Source: Fistulifera solaris
Lineage: Eukaryota > Bacillariophyta > Bacillariophyceae > Naviculales > Stauroneidaceae
Assembly: GCA_030295235.1 (NCBI GenBank)
Contig: AP026133.1
Span: 1,116,001-1,180,000 of the forward strand
Reading direction: 5' to 3'
Length of the DNA stretch: 64,000 bases
Shown here: one piece after another, positions 32,434 to 44,200 of the stretch
Position numbering within the stretch: position 1 is the first letter of the stretch
Layout: each line of letters starts with the position of its first letter
Made by a program: the position numbers and the translations under genes
The notes under the pieces: model-generated
What the model was told of the DNA's origin: nothing
What the model saw: the letters and a program-made list of their open reading frames with translations, nothing else
Database searches by the model: none

Positions 32434-35108
32434 ATGGCGAACAATATGGAATCCCTTCTCATGGGAGGAAGTGACGACGATTCGGATTCCGACGTCGATG
32501 TCAAAGAAGGATCGACCGTCGCTGCCGCTGTCCGTGTGCAAGCGGCTCCTCCGCCCGTTGCTTCCCCTCCTCCGGTTCCTGCTCCTGTGGATCTTGCAAA
32601 TAGACCAAAAACTGCATCTGGCGGCTCGCAGAGTGGGGTTTCGAATCCTAATAGCAATCACGGAAGCTTGCAGCCACCGAGCGGCGGACCTTCTTCCGAT
32701 TTATCAATGCGATTGAAGAGTTTGTATAGCCCTGCCGCTAAACCGGTGCAAGCAGCACGACCAGGACAGTCTCTTGGTCAACAAATGCCTCCTACTTCGG
32801 TTCCGCAGCCGCCGCAGCTACAACAGCAGCAGCGAATGCCTGCAGCTGTCCCCATGCAACATCAAGTTATCCCTCCTCCCATACAACAACAGCATCAACA
32901 ACAACCTGCTCCAAGAGTACCGAATCAGATGCATACATCTCGTCCACAAAATGATCCTTTTGCCCCTACACCAGTTGCCGAAATCATGCAAAAGTTCAGA
33001 ACTACAATACACAGCATCGCCTGGGGCCAGTGCCCAGTCCGCACTCGACGGCCACGTCTCGATCGCTCTCTTCCGTTCCTCCACAGCAGCAGCAACAACC
33101 ACAACGACAACAGCAGCCTTCTGTATCATCGGTTGCAGGAAGCACGGCCAGCACGTACAATGCCCAAAAGGAAATGGAACTGAAAAAGCAAAAACAGCGA
33201 TTCGTACTTTTCACGCAGAATCTTATTAAGATTCTGAAAGTACAAGACCCTGGTCTTCATGAACGTGTCGGGGTCGTCATTAAAGACTGCACTGCTCGTA
33301 ATAAGCGGCAAGAACCCGGCTACGAAAGTGTCACTGTTAGTATGCAACGACGTCTTCGAGAAATTGTAAACGACAACTATTGGAAGCAAGCGCAAAATGC
33401 GACTATTGCTAGCTTTGCCAAAGCGAAGGAGAAACAACAACAACAACAACAACAGCAGCAGCAACAACAACAACAACCACAGCCAACACAGCAAGTTCCT
33501 CCGCCAGGTCGTACTGCAATAGCTGGCTCCGCAGCTCCGACTGCTTCAATTCAACAACTGAACACGGGGCTGCCTCAGCAGGGTGCAAGAACTATCGCTC
33601 AAATGACACCAGAGGAGCACGCGGCCCATGAAAGGCGCCAGAAGGAGACATTTCAGATTTTCTTGAAGATTCTTGTTAAAGTTCTCAAAGACAAGGATCC
33701 ACCCACGTTCAATCGCGTCAACACCATCATGAGAGAATGTGCAGAGCGCAACAAGCGCCACGAACCGGGATACGAAAGTGTGACGGCCAGTGTCAAGGCG
33801 CGACTCAAGGCGGTTGTTAGTAATGCATATATTGAAGAAGCCAAACGACTCACTGCAAAGTATCAGGCACAGCAGCGAAATCAGCAACAACAAGCACAAA
33901 CGCAGCCGCCACAGCGACCCGGCGTGGCGCCAGCGACAAAGGCCCAGCCAACGTCGCAAACGGCAGCGAGCCAGACTGCAAAGGCCAAACGCCCTAGTTT
34001 ATCCGCGACCGGTACTTCAACGAAAGCGACAGCTGCTGCGGCCAAGACGGCGGCAGGCTCGATGGGAAAGGCCGCCGGTAAGGCGGCAACCAAACGTCCA
34101 AAGTCGACACCGCCTGCTCGGAAACCTAGTGTCACCAGCGCTTCATCCGAGAAAGCGAACGTTACTGGTGCCAGTCCTACGAATGCCAGTCTTGTTGAGC
34201 CACAAGCCGTTCCTGTCGTTCGTGACTATAGCGAATTCATGGAAATGGTCCATCACGCAGTCAATTTTGATTGGACGACAGCAGGCCTGGCATTAGGGAC
34301 GGACTCTCTAGCAGAATTGCCGCAAGATCAGCAAAGTTTGTTGATTGATGTTAAACCGATACAGCCTCCTTTAGCGTCGGTCTTTCCGTGTCCGGGGTGG
34401 GGGGAACGCAACATTGTATCCGTGAGAAATGCATGGGCGCGAGTTCATTATTGCGAAGATACGAAGTTGGGAAGCTTCAATCGTTTGACTACCACTCCTA
34501 CCGAGGTAGATCCTTCTACCGAATGGAAGAGCGAGGAGCATGCAGAATTCAATGAACCTGTTTTGGCTGCTTTATCAGAAGGAGTGCAACAGTATTTGAC
34601 GACTGTGCTGGAAAAGGCGGTTCTATGTGCTCGTCAACGTCACAATGTTGACGGTATAAGATTATGGCATCAGCAAGTGATGGCAGCAGACGAAAAGGAA
34701 GCTAATCCGTTGTCGCTACGACTAGGATGTGACGTCTCTCGTCAATGGGCCCAAGAGCAGGGAAATGCAGCCATGACCGTGAAGCGCATGGAAGAGGCGC
34801 TTGAACGGCAGAGTGGTATTCCTAGCTATGAGCGCGAGCTGACAACCGAGACCTTGTTAGATAGCACCAGCATGACAGAGTTGAGTTTGAGGCCAGCTCT
34901 TTCGTCTAAGGCGATCGATATGGTAGATTATCACGCCAAACGAAGCTTTGAGATTTATGGTGGAAAGGATGCCGGCGAGCCCCCCTTGGGCCGTGTTCCT
35001 AAGCGAGCGAAGATCGTAGTCAGTGATTTTCTTGTCGCCCAACATTTGGGGACACCGCGTCGCTGTCACCGGGCCGCAATGGTTTCTTTTGCTACAGCAT
35101 TTTTCTAA
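32434..35108 (+). CDS. Gln-rich transcription co-regulator with two repeated helical (KIX/TAF-like) domains, one frame break
   Basis: The ATG at 32434 starts an acidic head (MANNMESLLMGGSDDDSDSD), then long Pro/Gln-rich tracts. Two similar 65-residue domains follow: RFVLFTQNLIKILKVQDPGL...RNKRQEPGYESVT at about 33200-33390 and FQIFLKILVKVLKDKDPPTF...RNKRHEPGYESVTASVKARL at about 33650-33850. A (CAA/CAG)n tract at 33435-33477 encodes about 15 Gln. The C-terminal third (about 34220-35100: VVRDYSEFMEMVHHAVNFDW, VLEKAVLCARQRH, then SRQWAQEQGNAAMTVKRMEEAL) has the flavour of a TAF4 histone-fold region. The order suggests a TFIID/Mediator-type coactivator; TAF4 is my best guess. The frame is one base short near CAAAAG at 32990-32995 (EIMQK joins VQNYNTQHR). 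Confidence 0.6.
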
Positions 35109-35970
35109 AGGCTACACTCTTCATTCCTCCTAAGCGTACTGTCACCACTTGTGGAGGAAGACTCAGCAGTCCGAAAAAATATGACGAATAAGTTACATGG
35201 GTAAATAAAGTTAACTATGGTACATTCTTTATCTGAATCACCGCCTAGTCGAAACACATTTTTCTTTTGTGGTCGTTTGTCCTAAAATAGTATGAAATAA
35301 GATCTTGTTTGCGGAAAAGTGGAATCGTCGTTTGTAACTGAAATCACTGTCGGCCAAATTGTTGGTTCTCGAGACTGAAGAATAAAGAAATAAATGGATA
35401 GAACCTATCAAACCTATGTCCTATCCCTACAAGACAACCGAAGAGAATTGCTTGCTCGTTCTTATGTTTCTCACATTATTGTTCCGCCTCCAACAAGCTC
35501 TCTTGTCATCGATGTTGATAAGGGCCTCTATCTCTATAATCTTTTCAAAAGGTCCAGCCCGATCATGGATGCTTAAAACCGTTTTCAACTATTCGTCTTA
35601 AAAAGTACTATAGGTCAAAGTGTAGACGACCTTTCTTCAAGACTGAGTGAATTCAGTCATTAGACGGCCTCTCAGGACTTCGACCTGCAGGCTACTCGGG
35701 AATTGGGCCACTCTTGTGCTACCAGGTATTGCTCCTTTTTCTTTGATGCATAATACGGAGTAAATTTTTGAAGATAGCATTGACTATATCTCGAGCTGGA
35801 GGGCTTCGAGCCTCCAAATTCTTCGACTTTTACAGTAGACTCCTCATGACTCCTCATGACTGAAAACCAGCCGAAAAAGATTATTGTGTTACGTTACCAG
35901 GTATTTCATCGCAGTCAATTTAAAACTACGATAATAATAAAAATAATAGCCAAACGATAACATTGTTGGT
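35109..35970. other. Intergenic 0.9 kb
   Basis: Contains one core copy of the dispersed repeat (35607-35661, annotated separately), two ACCAGGTATT words (about 35720 and 35896), and a doubled CTCCTCATGA (35849-35868). No gene is seen. Confidence 0.4.
35607..35661. repeat. Dispersed intergenic repeat, core copy 3
   Basis: ACTATAGGTCAAAGTGTAGA...CAAGACTGAGTG...CAGTCAT, an imperfect copy of the core at 12780-12832. Only the core and a few flanking bases are recognisable. Confidence 0.55.
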
Positions 35971-35988
35971 TTGGCTGTGCTTCAGAAG

Positions 35989-37256
35989 ATGTTTCGCATG
36001 AAGCTGTTGGTGTTAATTGCATCTGTTGCTTTTGGCAATGGCTTTGCTTTTGGATTTTTGACGACGTCACAAAGCAGATGGATTTTTGCACAGCATCATC
36101 ATCGAAAGTCACCATCACAATGTGTCTCAAACTGCGCAAGTCGCAAGAACAGTGCTCGTAGATTAGGGAAAGATATAAAAGAAGCTAAAGATGAAGACTT
36201 TCCCGGATACATGCAAATGATAACTCGCGAAGAAATGCTGATGCAATTTCTTTCTGGTTCTTTATGGACACTCCCTAACACATTCGAGATGTTCCTCAAC
36301 CAGTGCACCATTCAGTCTTTTCTGTTCCTTGTCAAGTCGTTAAGAGATCCACAGACCGTCATGTGGCTGGAAGAATTCACCCAACCTGATACGCGAGTGA
36401 CGGTAATACCGGAACCTTCCTTTCCGCAAGAGAATAACCCTGGCTCCTTTTGCAGCAAGTTGCTGGTGTATCATGGTCTAGCTGCTCTCAATACCACGCG
36501 TTTCCCGACGTGGGACTCCTATTTTGTACAATTATTGGAGCAGCCCGTTCAGTCTTATGTGGTGGAATCAGACTTGCCACACGTCCCCAATTATCACCTG
36601 GACATGGAACCCGCTCGCTTGTGTTCGCGCATCATCAGTGTCCGAGAACAGATTGCACGAGAGTTTGTCAAAGATCTCGACGCAATTAGTAGCATGGGTT
36701 GGCGTATGCTGAAATCGTACTGGGAAGAGGTTCGATCACCTGCTGCGATGGTGTAGACGATCGCGCGGCCAAAGTTGCGCGAGAGAGGCGACAACAAAAC
36801 TTTCTTTTCCTTGAAATCAATCCCAACGAAGAGAGTGACTACCAGCCGTCACCTTTACGAAAGGGCAACTTTGATCTCTTGTGCAACTTAGTTACGCAAG
36901 AAAGCATTCATCGAATTCTCAACAACCAGCCGGGCAATCTGTTTCTTCGTCGGTTTTATGTCGACCGGATTCACTATTTCGTAGGCAACCAACAGTACGG
37001 ACGGGCAGACTCGTTTCTGAAAGAGCTTTTACTGCATGTACCTACATTTGAAGACGCATCTGAAGGAACTGTCGCACTCACGGACCCTACTAGTTTGGCT
37101 GAAACGATTCTAAAGATACGAGACGATGTTGTGAGAGAATGGAAGTCGCTGGCGGTAGCCGTACCTGACAAGCACATGATGATTCGAAGGCTGCAACTTG
37201 ATCTTATGTTTGGCCATGTAGCGAGTGAAACGGACGACGCGCAAAGTATGCAATAG
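35989..37256 (+). CDS. Plastid-targeted protein, unknown function (DUF760-like), one frame break
   Basis: The first ATG in frame is 35989; a second at 35998 gives an even cleaner signal peptide (MKLLVLIASVAFGNG). Cleavage before FAFGFLTTSQ fits the diatom plastid presequence. The mature protein has two similar helical halves, DFPGYMQMITREEMLMQFL...FLNQCTIQSFLFLVKSL and LLCNLVTQESIHRIL...FYVDRIHYFVGNQQYG, which remind me of the chloroplast DUF760 family; I am not sure. The frame is one base short near 36744-36756: EEVRSPAAMV meets a stop while DDRAAKVARERRQQNFLF goes on one frame back to the stop at 37254. No enzyme motif is seen. Full product about 422 residues. Confidence 0.6.
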
Positions 37257-37338
37257 TTTGGAAAAACGAAAAATCGCAAAACACCATGAATGAAGACATT
37301 CCTTCGGCGATTGACCGAAGTCATTTCGCACGGATGGA

Positions 37339-37486
37339 GCCGATGCTGGAAGAGTCTCAGGGTATGGCGTTTGAGTCTTCTTTAAAGTATTTGTTTTGCT
37401 AAATTCGAGAGAGCCGATACTGGAAGAGTCTCAGGGTATGGAGTTTGAGTCTTCTTTAAAGTATTTGTTTTGCCGAAGTCGAGATT
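37339..37486. repeat. 74-bp tandem duplication
   Basis: Two adjacent copies (37339-37412 and 37413-37486) starting GCCGATGCTGGAAGAGTCTC and differing at about nine sites, mostly near their ends. It lies just after the plastid-protein gene. The first copy continues a short open frame from ATG 37286 (MNEDIPSAIDRSHFARMEP), perhaps the relic of a coding exon. Confidence 0.8.
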
Positions 37487-37710
37487 TATAGGATCTTTCT
37501 AATCGTGTCGTTGATCAACGATGAAAAGTGTGCCGATACATTGGTGGAGACATTCGACGAGGCGGAATGAAAATGAACCTTCCACCCTCGGGGCTCTCTT
37601 CAGACTTTGTTTATCTAGCAATCTACAAAGATCTTGGGTCTTTGGAGACATTCGACATGTAAGAAAAGTCCGAGACAATACTTTGTCGAGTGAGTTATTT
37701 CTTATCAGAG

Positions 37711-39676
37711 CTATTTCGATTCACGCATTTTCTTCGCCTTGCGAGAAACGGAGACATGTGTAGCCGTCTGCTCCTCCTCTACCTCCATTGGTTGCGCGAC
37801 TCCATGTTCCGCGACATCGGCGTGCAAGAAATTGCAGAGGACGTCAGCATGGTCGGAAAGCAACAGTGCACCATACTGAAAGTTGCTTGAGGCGCGTGTT
37901 ACCAATGTCCTCCCCACCAAAGAGGATCGCTGTGACGAAGACATTTTGACAATCTCAGCCGAACATTATAAACGCATTTACTGAGTAAAGTTCTTCAGTA
38001 CTGGGTCCGTTTGAGCATCGATTACCTTCCTGATCCAAGACAGTGATTTTTCGGTTGTGGTGTAGTAGCTTGTCGAGCCAAGCGGGAGCGCGCCTCAACC
38101 GTTCAAAGCCGTTCTCGTCGTCGCTGTCATCGTCATCGAAATCCGAGGATTCTCCAAACACAGAAGCATCCATCGGTGGGTATGCGCCGACTACGAGCGT
38201 ACGAAGTCCCTTGTGCGACTCCATACACGGGGTCATAATCTTGATGATCGACCTTGTATCAACTAGGAAATCAGTACCGCTCAAATCCAAGTGATTCAAC
38301 TTTGTGTTCGCCGTGATAACGCGGTTCACAGCTTCTGCCACTTGTGCTATCTTGTGACCTTCAAACAGCACATTGTTCCCGAGGTCTCGGTGATAAAAGT
38401 TGAAATACAAGCGACCAAAGTGTCCGATCTTTGCCAAACGATGCAAGAACTTGACGAGAAATTTACAAAAGTCTTTCACCTTGTCCAGGTAGATGGTAAT
38501 GCGAAGGTCTTTGGCATGAATCTAGAGGAAACGAAAATTCATTGGCAGCATGTGCTTCGCATAGACTTTGTCAGCGAGGGCCTTGGTGTTCGCGGAGAAC
38601 GGAAGAAGAGCACACTCTTCACCAACTCTGCCAATCTGGAGTTTTTCCACTACTTTCCCCAGTTGCAAAAGCCGTTCAAAATTGTTGCGGCTAAAGGGCG
38701 TAGTGCTGGTGTCATAGCTGATCGAAAGTGAGCCAAACGAAGGCTTTCGATTCGCGAGAGCGTTGATGAAAGCTGTTCCTTCGTTTGTAAAGCGAAATCC
38801 TTCCTTACACTTATGATTCTTGACAAACTGCGATTTTGCAGGCTGGGGCCGGGTCGCCAGAATGAAGGACAGTTCGGGGCTCCAGGTTCCTGTGTACAGC
38901 TCGAACTCTCGTTGCGGATTCGCATCCAACATTGAGCCAGTTGGTCTGGCTGAAGATCGGCGAAATCAAAGCCGTGCTTCTTGCGGATGTCATCCTCAAA
39001 CGTCCAAGCTTCCAAATAGACTTGAGTTTCCTTCGACTCCTTGAGAGACCAAAGAAAGACGGCTGTTTCCAAGACACTCTCTTTCGTCTTTCCGTAGATC
39101 GCACATTGAAAGTCGAATGCGACCGACCCAAAGCACAAAGCAAACATTCGGCTCTTCAAACTGCACACGCATAGGTTCATGGTAATCATTTTCACAAACA
39201 CAAATGAGGGTGTTATTATCACACCAGATAGCTGCCTTGCTGTACAACTTCCAGTCCAAGTCGTTCAAGTGCGTTGGTTCCCGTATCATTTTGTATTTGA
39301 GTAAATCATTTCTGTCCTTGTTTTCGGTCAGTCGAAACGACTTTTGCTCCGACGATAAACGTTCTTTCGGAATGAGCTGTAGACGAGAATCTTTCTTCGT
39401 CATTTGTTCGTTCATTTTGATCTTTGCGGCGGAGGTAACGAAAGTGTTGATTGATGGCAATTGTGAATTGTGAGACGATGTTGTGAGCGATGCGTTCTTC
39501 CTCGCAAACTTGCTTCCGTTATGACCGCATGCAACGAAGAGACATTCCTTAAATAATGAGAAAGATACGCTTTTTCGATATGTACGACATTTTGTACGAG
39601 GGGCTACGTGGGTCCCGGATTTTCTTTGGGTCACGAAAGTCATACCACCGTGCAACGTATTTACAAGTACTCTCAT
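37711..39676 (-). pseudogene. Decayed paralogue of the LRR-like family
   Basis: Four or five frame segments follow one another in the order of the intact gene at 29.2-30.6 kb. From the probable start ATG at 39415 (MNEQMTKKDS): KAAIWCDNNTLICVCEN, then FDFQCAIYGKTKESVLETAVF, then FRFTNEGTAFINALANRKPSF (to compare with CQFEDKGNAFVKALSER), VNRVITANTKLNHLDLSGTD and the end SNFQYGALLLSDHADVLCNF. There are at least three one-base shifts and one in-frame TAG (38522-38524). An Asp-rich insert (SSDFDDDDSDDEN) is not in the other copy. With this many breaks I call it a pseudogene, though part of the damage may be sequencing error as elsewhere in the window. Confidence 0.6.
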
Positions 39677-39888
39677 CCAAAGTGTACTTTCGACTTATCT
39701 ACGACTGGTTTTCAGTCATGAATTCTTTTTTACTCGGCGACAATGCTGCCTACCAATCGCTCGTTTAACAAAATATTGTGATTGTATTTGTCGTTGCTGC
39801 AATGCAATAATCTTTCGCAGCGTTTGAATTACACGTCATTCTATTTTACGTCGAAGAGCCTTGCTAAACGGTTTCTTCGTGTTTATTT

Positions 39889-39941
39889 ACTATAGACTAA
39901 AGTGTTGTCTGTTTTTCGTCAAGACTGCATTTCAGTCACGA
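39889..39941. repeat. Dispersed intergenic repeat, core copy 4
   Basis: ACTATAGACTAAAGTGTTGT...CAAGACTGCATTTCAGTCACGAATC, close to the core at 12780-12832. Upstream similarity (ATCTTTCGCAGC, ACGTCGAAGAG) reaches back to about 39808, as in copies 1 and 2. Confidence 0.6.
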
Positions 39942-39962
39942 ATCATGAGGCACCGACAACGA

Positions 39963-40003
39963 TGATCATTGATCATTGATCGGGTACAATGATCACTGAT
40001 CAC
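39963..40003. repeat. TGATCA-type repeats just before the histidine phosphatase start
   Basis: TGATCATTGATCATTGATCG and AATGATCACTGATCACTAAT flank a GGGTAC word, giving five GATCA words in 41 bases that end two bases before the ATG at 40006. It may be a protein-binding site cluster in the promoter or 5' UTR; only the pattern is evidence. Confidence 0.5.
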
Positions 40004-40005
40004 TA

Positions 40006-40902
40006 ATGACAATGATGTATTTCACGTATTTATCTTCGACAACACTGCCGAAAAGAGCCTCCGCTATGCGATTGTTACCTTTTCTATCACGTACAGCAAT
40101 TACCTTCCTGCGAGGAGGCGCCAACAATAGTACAATGAGCACACAAGAAGTAACCTCGGTGCCAATCGCCCCTGCGTCATTTCTACTACTAGACTGTTTG
40201 CCTCCTCTCGACAAGACAATGTATCAACGGCGAATCATCCTTGTTCGTCACGGAGAAACAGACTGGAACAAACGAGGTCTTATGCAGGGAGGGGGATTTG
40301 ACATTGAATTGAACGAAAACGGCAAACGACAAGCGAGTCGGGTAGCACTCGAGTTGGTGAATATCATGGCGAACCGAGAAACGGTTATATTAGCGTCGTC
40401 GCATCTTCAACGCGCTGTACAGACCGCTGATGTTTTGCAGGAGATCTGGAAAGCGCAACATGAGCACTTGGATATTGCTCGAATCACCATGAATGAATTC
40501 GGTGAAATGCGATTTGGTAATTTGGAAGGGAATGCGCTGCGAGGACCCGAGGCCACAGACGAGAGTAAGGCGCACTTTCGTGACAACAGTTACAAAATGA
40601 CACAAGACAAACACGTGTGTTGGCCGGGAGGTGGAGAGTCAACAGCTGATGTGGAAACGAGAGGTTTGCAGGGACTCAACGCCCTTACTAAGAAGTATCC
40701 AGACGCTGACTTGCTCGTCATTGTAGCACACGGACGGTTCAACAAAATACTCCTGGCGTCGCTCCTTTACGGAAATGTGCTACAATACTCAGATATTGAA
40801 CAAGGAAACACGTGTATCAACGTAATCGACCAGAGAAAGGATGGGAAGTACGACCAAATCGTTCTAAATTACTTAGGACACCTTCGAAGTGAGTTCGGTT
40901 GA
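40006..40902 (+). CDS. Histidine phosphatase (phosphoglycerate mutase-like) superfamily protein
   Basis: A 298-residue single exon from the ATG at 40006; a second ATG at 40213 (MYQRRIILVRHGE) would give a core protein without the leader. The catalytic RHG is in RIILVRHGETDWNKRG (His near residue 82), the second Arg in SSHLQRAVQTAD, the acid in NEFGEMRFGNLEG and the second His in VIVAHGRFNKIL, so the site is complete. Spacing and the GEMRFGNLEG word put it with broad-specificity phosphatases of the dPGM branch rather than glycolytic enzyme. The 70-residue leader is Ser/Thr/Arg rich with a weak hydrophobic part and could be an organelle presequence. It stands alone, with 245 bases to the next gene end. 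Confidence 0.85.
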   Translation: MTMMYFTYLSSTTLPKRASAMRLLPFLSRTAITFLRGGANNSTMSTQEVTSVPIAPASFLLLDCLPPLDKTMYQRRIILVRHGETDWNKRGLMQGGGFDIELNENGKRQASRVALELVNIMANRETVILASSHLQRAVQTADVLQEIWKAQHEHLDIARITMNEFGEMRFGNLEGNALRGPEATDESKAHFRDNSYKMTQDKHVCWPGGGESTADVETRGLQGLNALTKKYPDADLLVIVAHGRFNKILLASLLYGNVLQYSDIEQGNTCINVIDQRKDGKYDQIVLNYLGHLRSEFG

Positions 40903-41202
40903 TAGCGAACGGATTCATATTTGATAAAGGAAAGTTTGTTGATCGTAAATGGCTATTAGTATCAAAAGGGCTACGATGAACGGCTCGTTCATGGTGGAAC
41001 GACTACTCTAATACTTTCATACAAGGAGGTGTTCAACAATCAAATCATATCTTGGTTGAGCTCCAGTGATAGCGGAACTCAAGCGGTTATGTCTGTTCAT
41101 GGGCGCTGAATAGGTCTATTTCACACAACCCTTGCAAGTACATGAAACATGTTTAATCTTATAGAATACATTACCTCTAACACATATCCGATACCATGTC
41201 AA

Positions 41203-44200
41203 TTACCGGGTGTTGCTTCCAGCAGAAGATTGCAGACAAAATTCGGTGAAAGTCATGTTATTTTCCGTGGAGATTGCGATAGGTTCAGGATAATTGAAGA
41301 GAGTTACGCACTCGCAAAGAACCGGACGTCGGCTGGTTCCGTAACCGCTTCCACAGCTGTAAATAATCTCGCACAGGGAGCGCGTCGAGTCATGGCAACC
41401 AATGACATCCTCTAAACTCGTTTCGCAGCGAATAGATTGAACGTTTTGAGCTTTGTCGTCAATCATCGGCACTACATCGCGTTCCGGTATGATATTGAAG
41501 GTCTTACTGTCAAGAGCTTCTGCCGAGAGTGGAGGGTCGAAGGAACTTCGAGACAGCATCGCGTTGGGGGCCGATAGACCAACCCCGAGAGCTCCTGTTT
41601 GTGCAGCAGATCTTGATATCAAAATGAAAGCCAGTTTAGTAGCCGCGATCATCACTGTACAGTCACGTTGAAGTCGACACTTACATTAAAGTCAAGCCAC
41701 CCCCTAAGCTGTGTCCTGTGATACCGACTCCACCGTATATTCCAACTCTCACGCCTTCCTGAATATATTTGACAAACGCCGTTGTATCCCGGTAAAAAGA
41801 TACGCGGTCGATACTCTCACTCTCAATCTGTGACAATAATCTAATAAGTCTTCTCATCACCGGCGTGAATACGATACCAACCGGTAGCAGTTCTCTCAAG
41901 CCCTGCATCAAAAGGCGGCGCTCCACAATTGAGCATCAGTTAACATGTCCCAATTATTTGTTGTTCCGCGAATGAGCACGTAGGAAAAGTTATTGTTCTG
42001 AGGAAATGTGACAAGCTTGAATGAGACCGCTGAATATTCGTCCTCAGCCCGAGAACGCCACTCCTCAACCACATCATCTCTATCAACCGCCCCACCATCA
42101 AACCATCCATCAAGTTCTCTTTGAGTAACGTTTCCTCTTCCACGGTAAGCAAGGCCAGCCAAGAACGCAAAATCTGTTGTCAAGGTAAGAAATCAGGAAT
42201 CGCACCATTACACACTCAGTCAAACGACGTACCGGCCATAGACTGCAAGGGACTGTTGCCCAGATCACCACTGATTTTGCAGGAAGGATATCGCGTAGAG
42301 TCTTGCTGGTCATATCTGTAATCAAATGAATACGTATACGGTGTATCGAACGTAGCCAACGAGTCCACGTCGTTTGACACAGCACCAAGAAAAAGAGCAA
42401 GGAACACAAATCCAATAGTTCCGAGAACAGTCACCCAAGCGCCCCGACTACGACCCCTTGTAATGTTACCGATAATCTCACTCATGCGCGATTGATTTTT
42501 CCAAACTTCTTCCTCGTTGGCGCCGTCGACGATATCCATGTGACCAGTTTCCTCCAGAACAAGCACAGCGTTCACATAATATCGACAGAAACTGATTCCA
42601 GCAACGACGAAGAATATCAAAGCTAGTGGATAGTTTGAGATGGCCATCAAGCTGATCAACGGATAAATGAAAAGAGACCAACTTCGACAACGAACATGAC
42701 CCAGCAGAAAAATTCCGTCGGTTTAGAAATTCGAAACACCTCATCGACCGCGTAGACGGCCTGACTGACCTCAACCTCTTCACTTTTCTGTTGGAACTGA
42801 TCGCGGGCAAAGTTGATATCTGAACCGAACTTATAAAGCCGGTAAGACGATTTGAATGTCGGGTAAAAAAAGCAGAGCCCAGCCGCAATGATGAACATTG
42901 TAAATGGTACTCCCATACCGAGATAGATGAGCAGAGAAAAGAAGAAGAACACGAGCAAGAATGAGCCAATACCCGAGCACAAAATCGAACTTTTGATCTC
43001 CATCTCAGTCAATGCACCAGGGCCTTTGACTATCGCAATGTATCGCGATTCCCTTTTCCGGCAAAAGATCTTCTCCAGAGTCCACTGTTAAGTACGCGAG
43101 TGAGTGAGTGTGAGATACCGATCATCCGAAGGTATTCGAAGATGAATAGCAGATGCGTACCAATTCTTTTGTGACAAATGGCCGAACATCGCGGGCATCA
43201 TCGACAGTGTAGATCCGCTCTTCTTTGTCTTCTTCCCAGGCCTCGAAAAGATTGAGGCCGGTTCCTTGACGAAACTTTGGATTTAACGTCAGCTTCGAAT
43301 AGAATGACATGCGCTCGTCCAACGTTGACGACACCATGTTGCGAATTGACGCTTGCTTTCCTTCGGTGTATTCACTATTCACGATGGAGCCCAAAGAAAG
43401 GTAGTTGATCGTTTTGCGCCCTCCGTATGTCGATACTTGACGAAGTAGAATGCATCGGTGAAGGACGTTCAACAAAGACGAATCATTGTCATGGTATCGG
43501 TTCTTGCAGACTTCCCAGCACGCTTTCTGCTCATAGAGCAGTACGTTCGCACAGAAAATGAGGAAGATTACAAAGACGGAGAAAAGCCAAACCATGAGCG
43601 TAATCTCCCACCATTCGTCGCTCCCCGAAAGAAGCGTGCAACATAAAATGAAGATAGGGAACCCCAAAAAGCAAAGGAAGAACATCCATTCCACCACGAC
43701 AGGATCAATTGATCGCAGTGCAAAGTTCCGAATCAAGAAGTGACCGTTAAAGACATCCGAAATGTAAGCACCAGCAATGACTAGAGCGGAAGCTAGCCCA
43801 TACACAAGCATAGGGAACGCCAACACAACACCGACTGCATTTCCGACATGAGCATTGCCTTTATTTGTAACACCCGCTTCGATGGCTAGATCGAGAACCG
43901 TGAAGAGAAGGATCTGCATACAAAAGACGAATAAAAATCCCGTCCAAAAGGCTGCGACCAAAGTATAAATGATACGGAGAAACCGAACCCCTTCGGAGGT
44001 ATCATGAATTCGTCGAATCTCAATTTCGTGTTTCTTTGTTTTCTCATTGAGCGTTTCTTCGAGAATAAACTGAGAATCATCCGCCGCAATAATACGCGCA
44101 GCGCCCTGTTTATCGCGGTAACGAACCGTGCTCGTCCGGATGGGGAGAGTAAAGTGATCCTTCAATGCCGTGATGCGAGGTCCTTCTTCTGAGTCTTGAA

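Noticed and set aside
33435-33477. (CAA/CAG)n tract as a possible expansion-prone locus
   Set aside because: The codons are mixed CAA and CAG, which stabilises it; it is an ordinary Gln tract of a transcription regulator.
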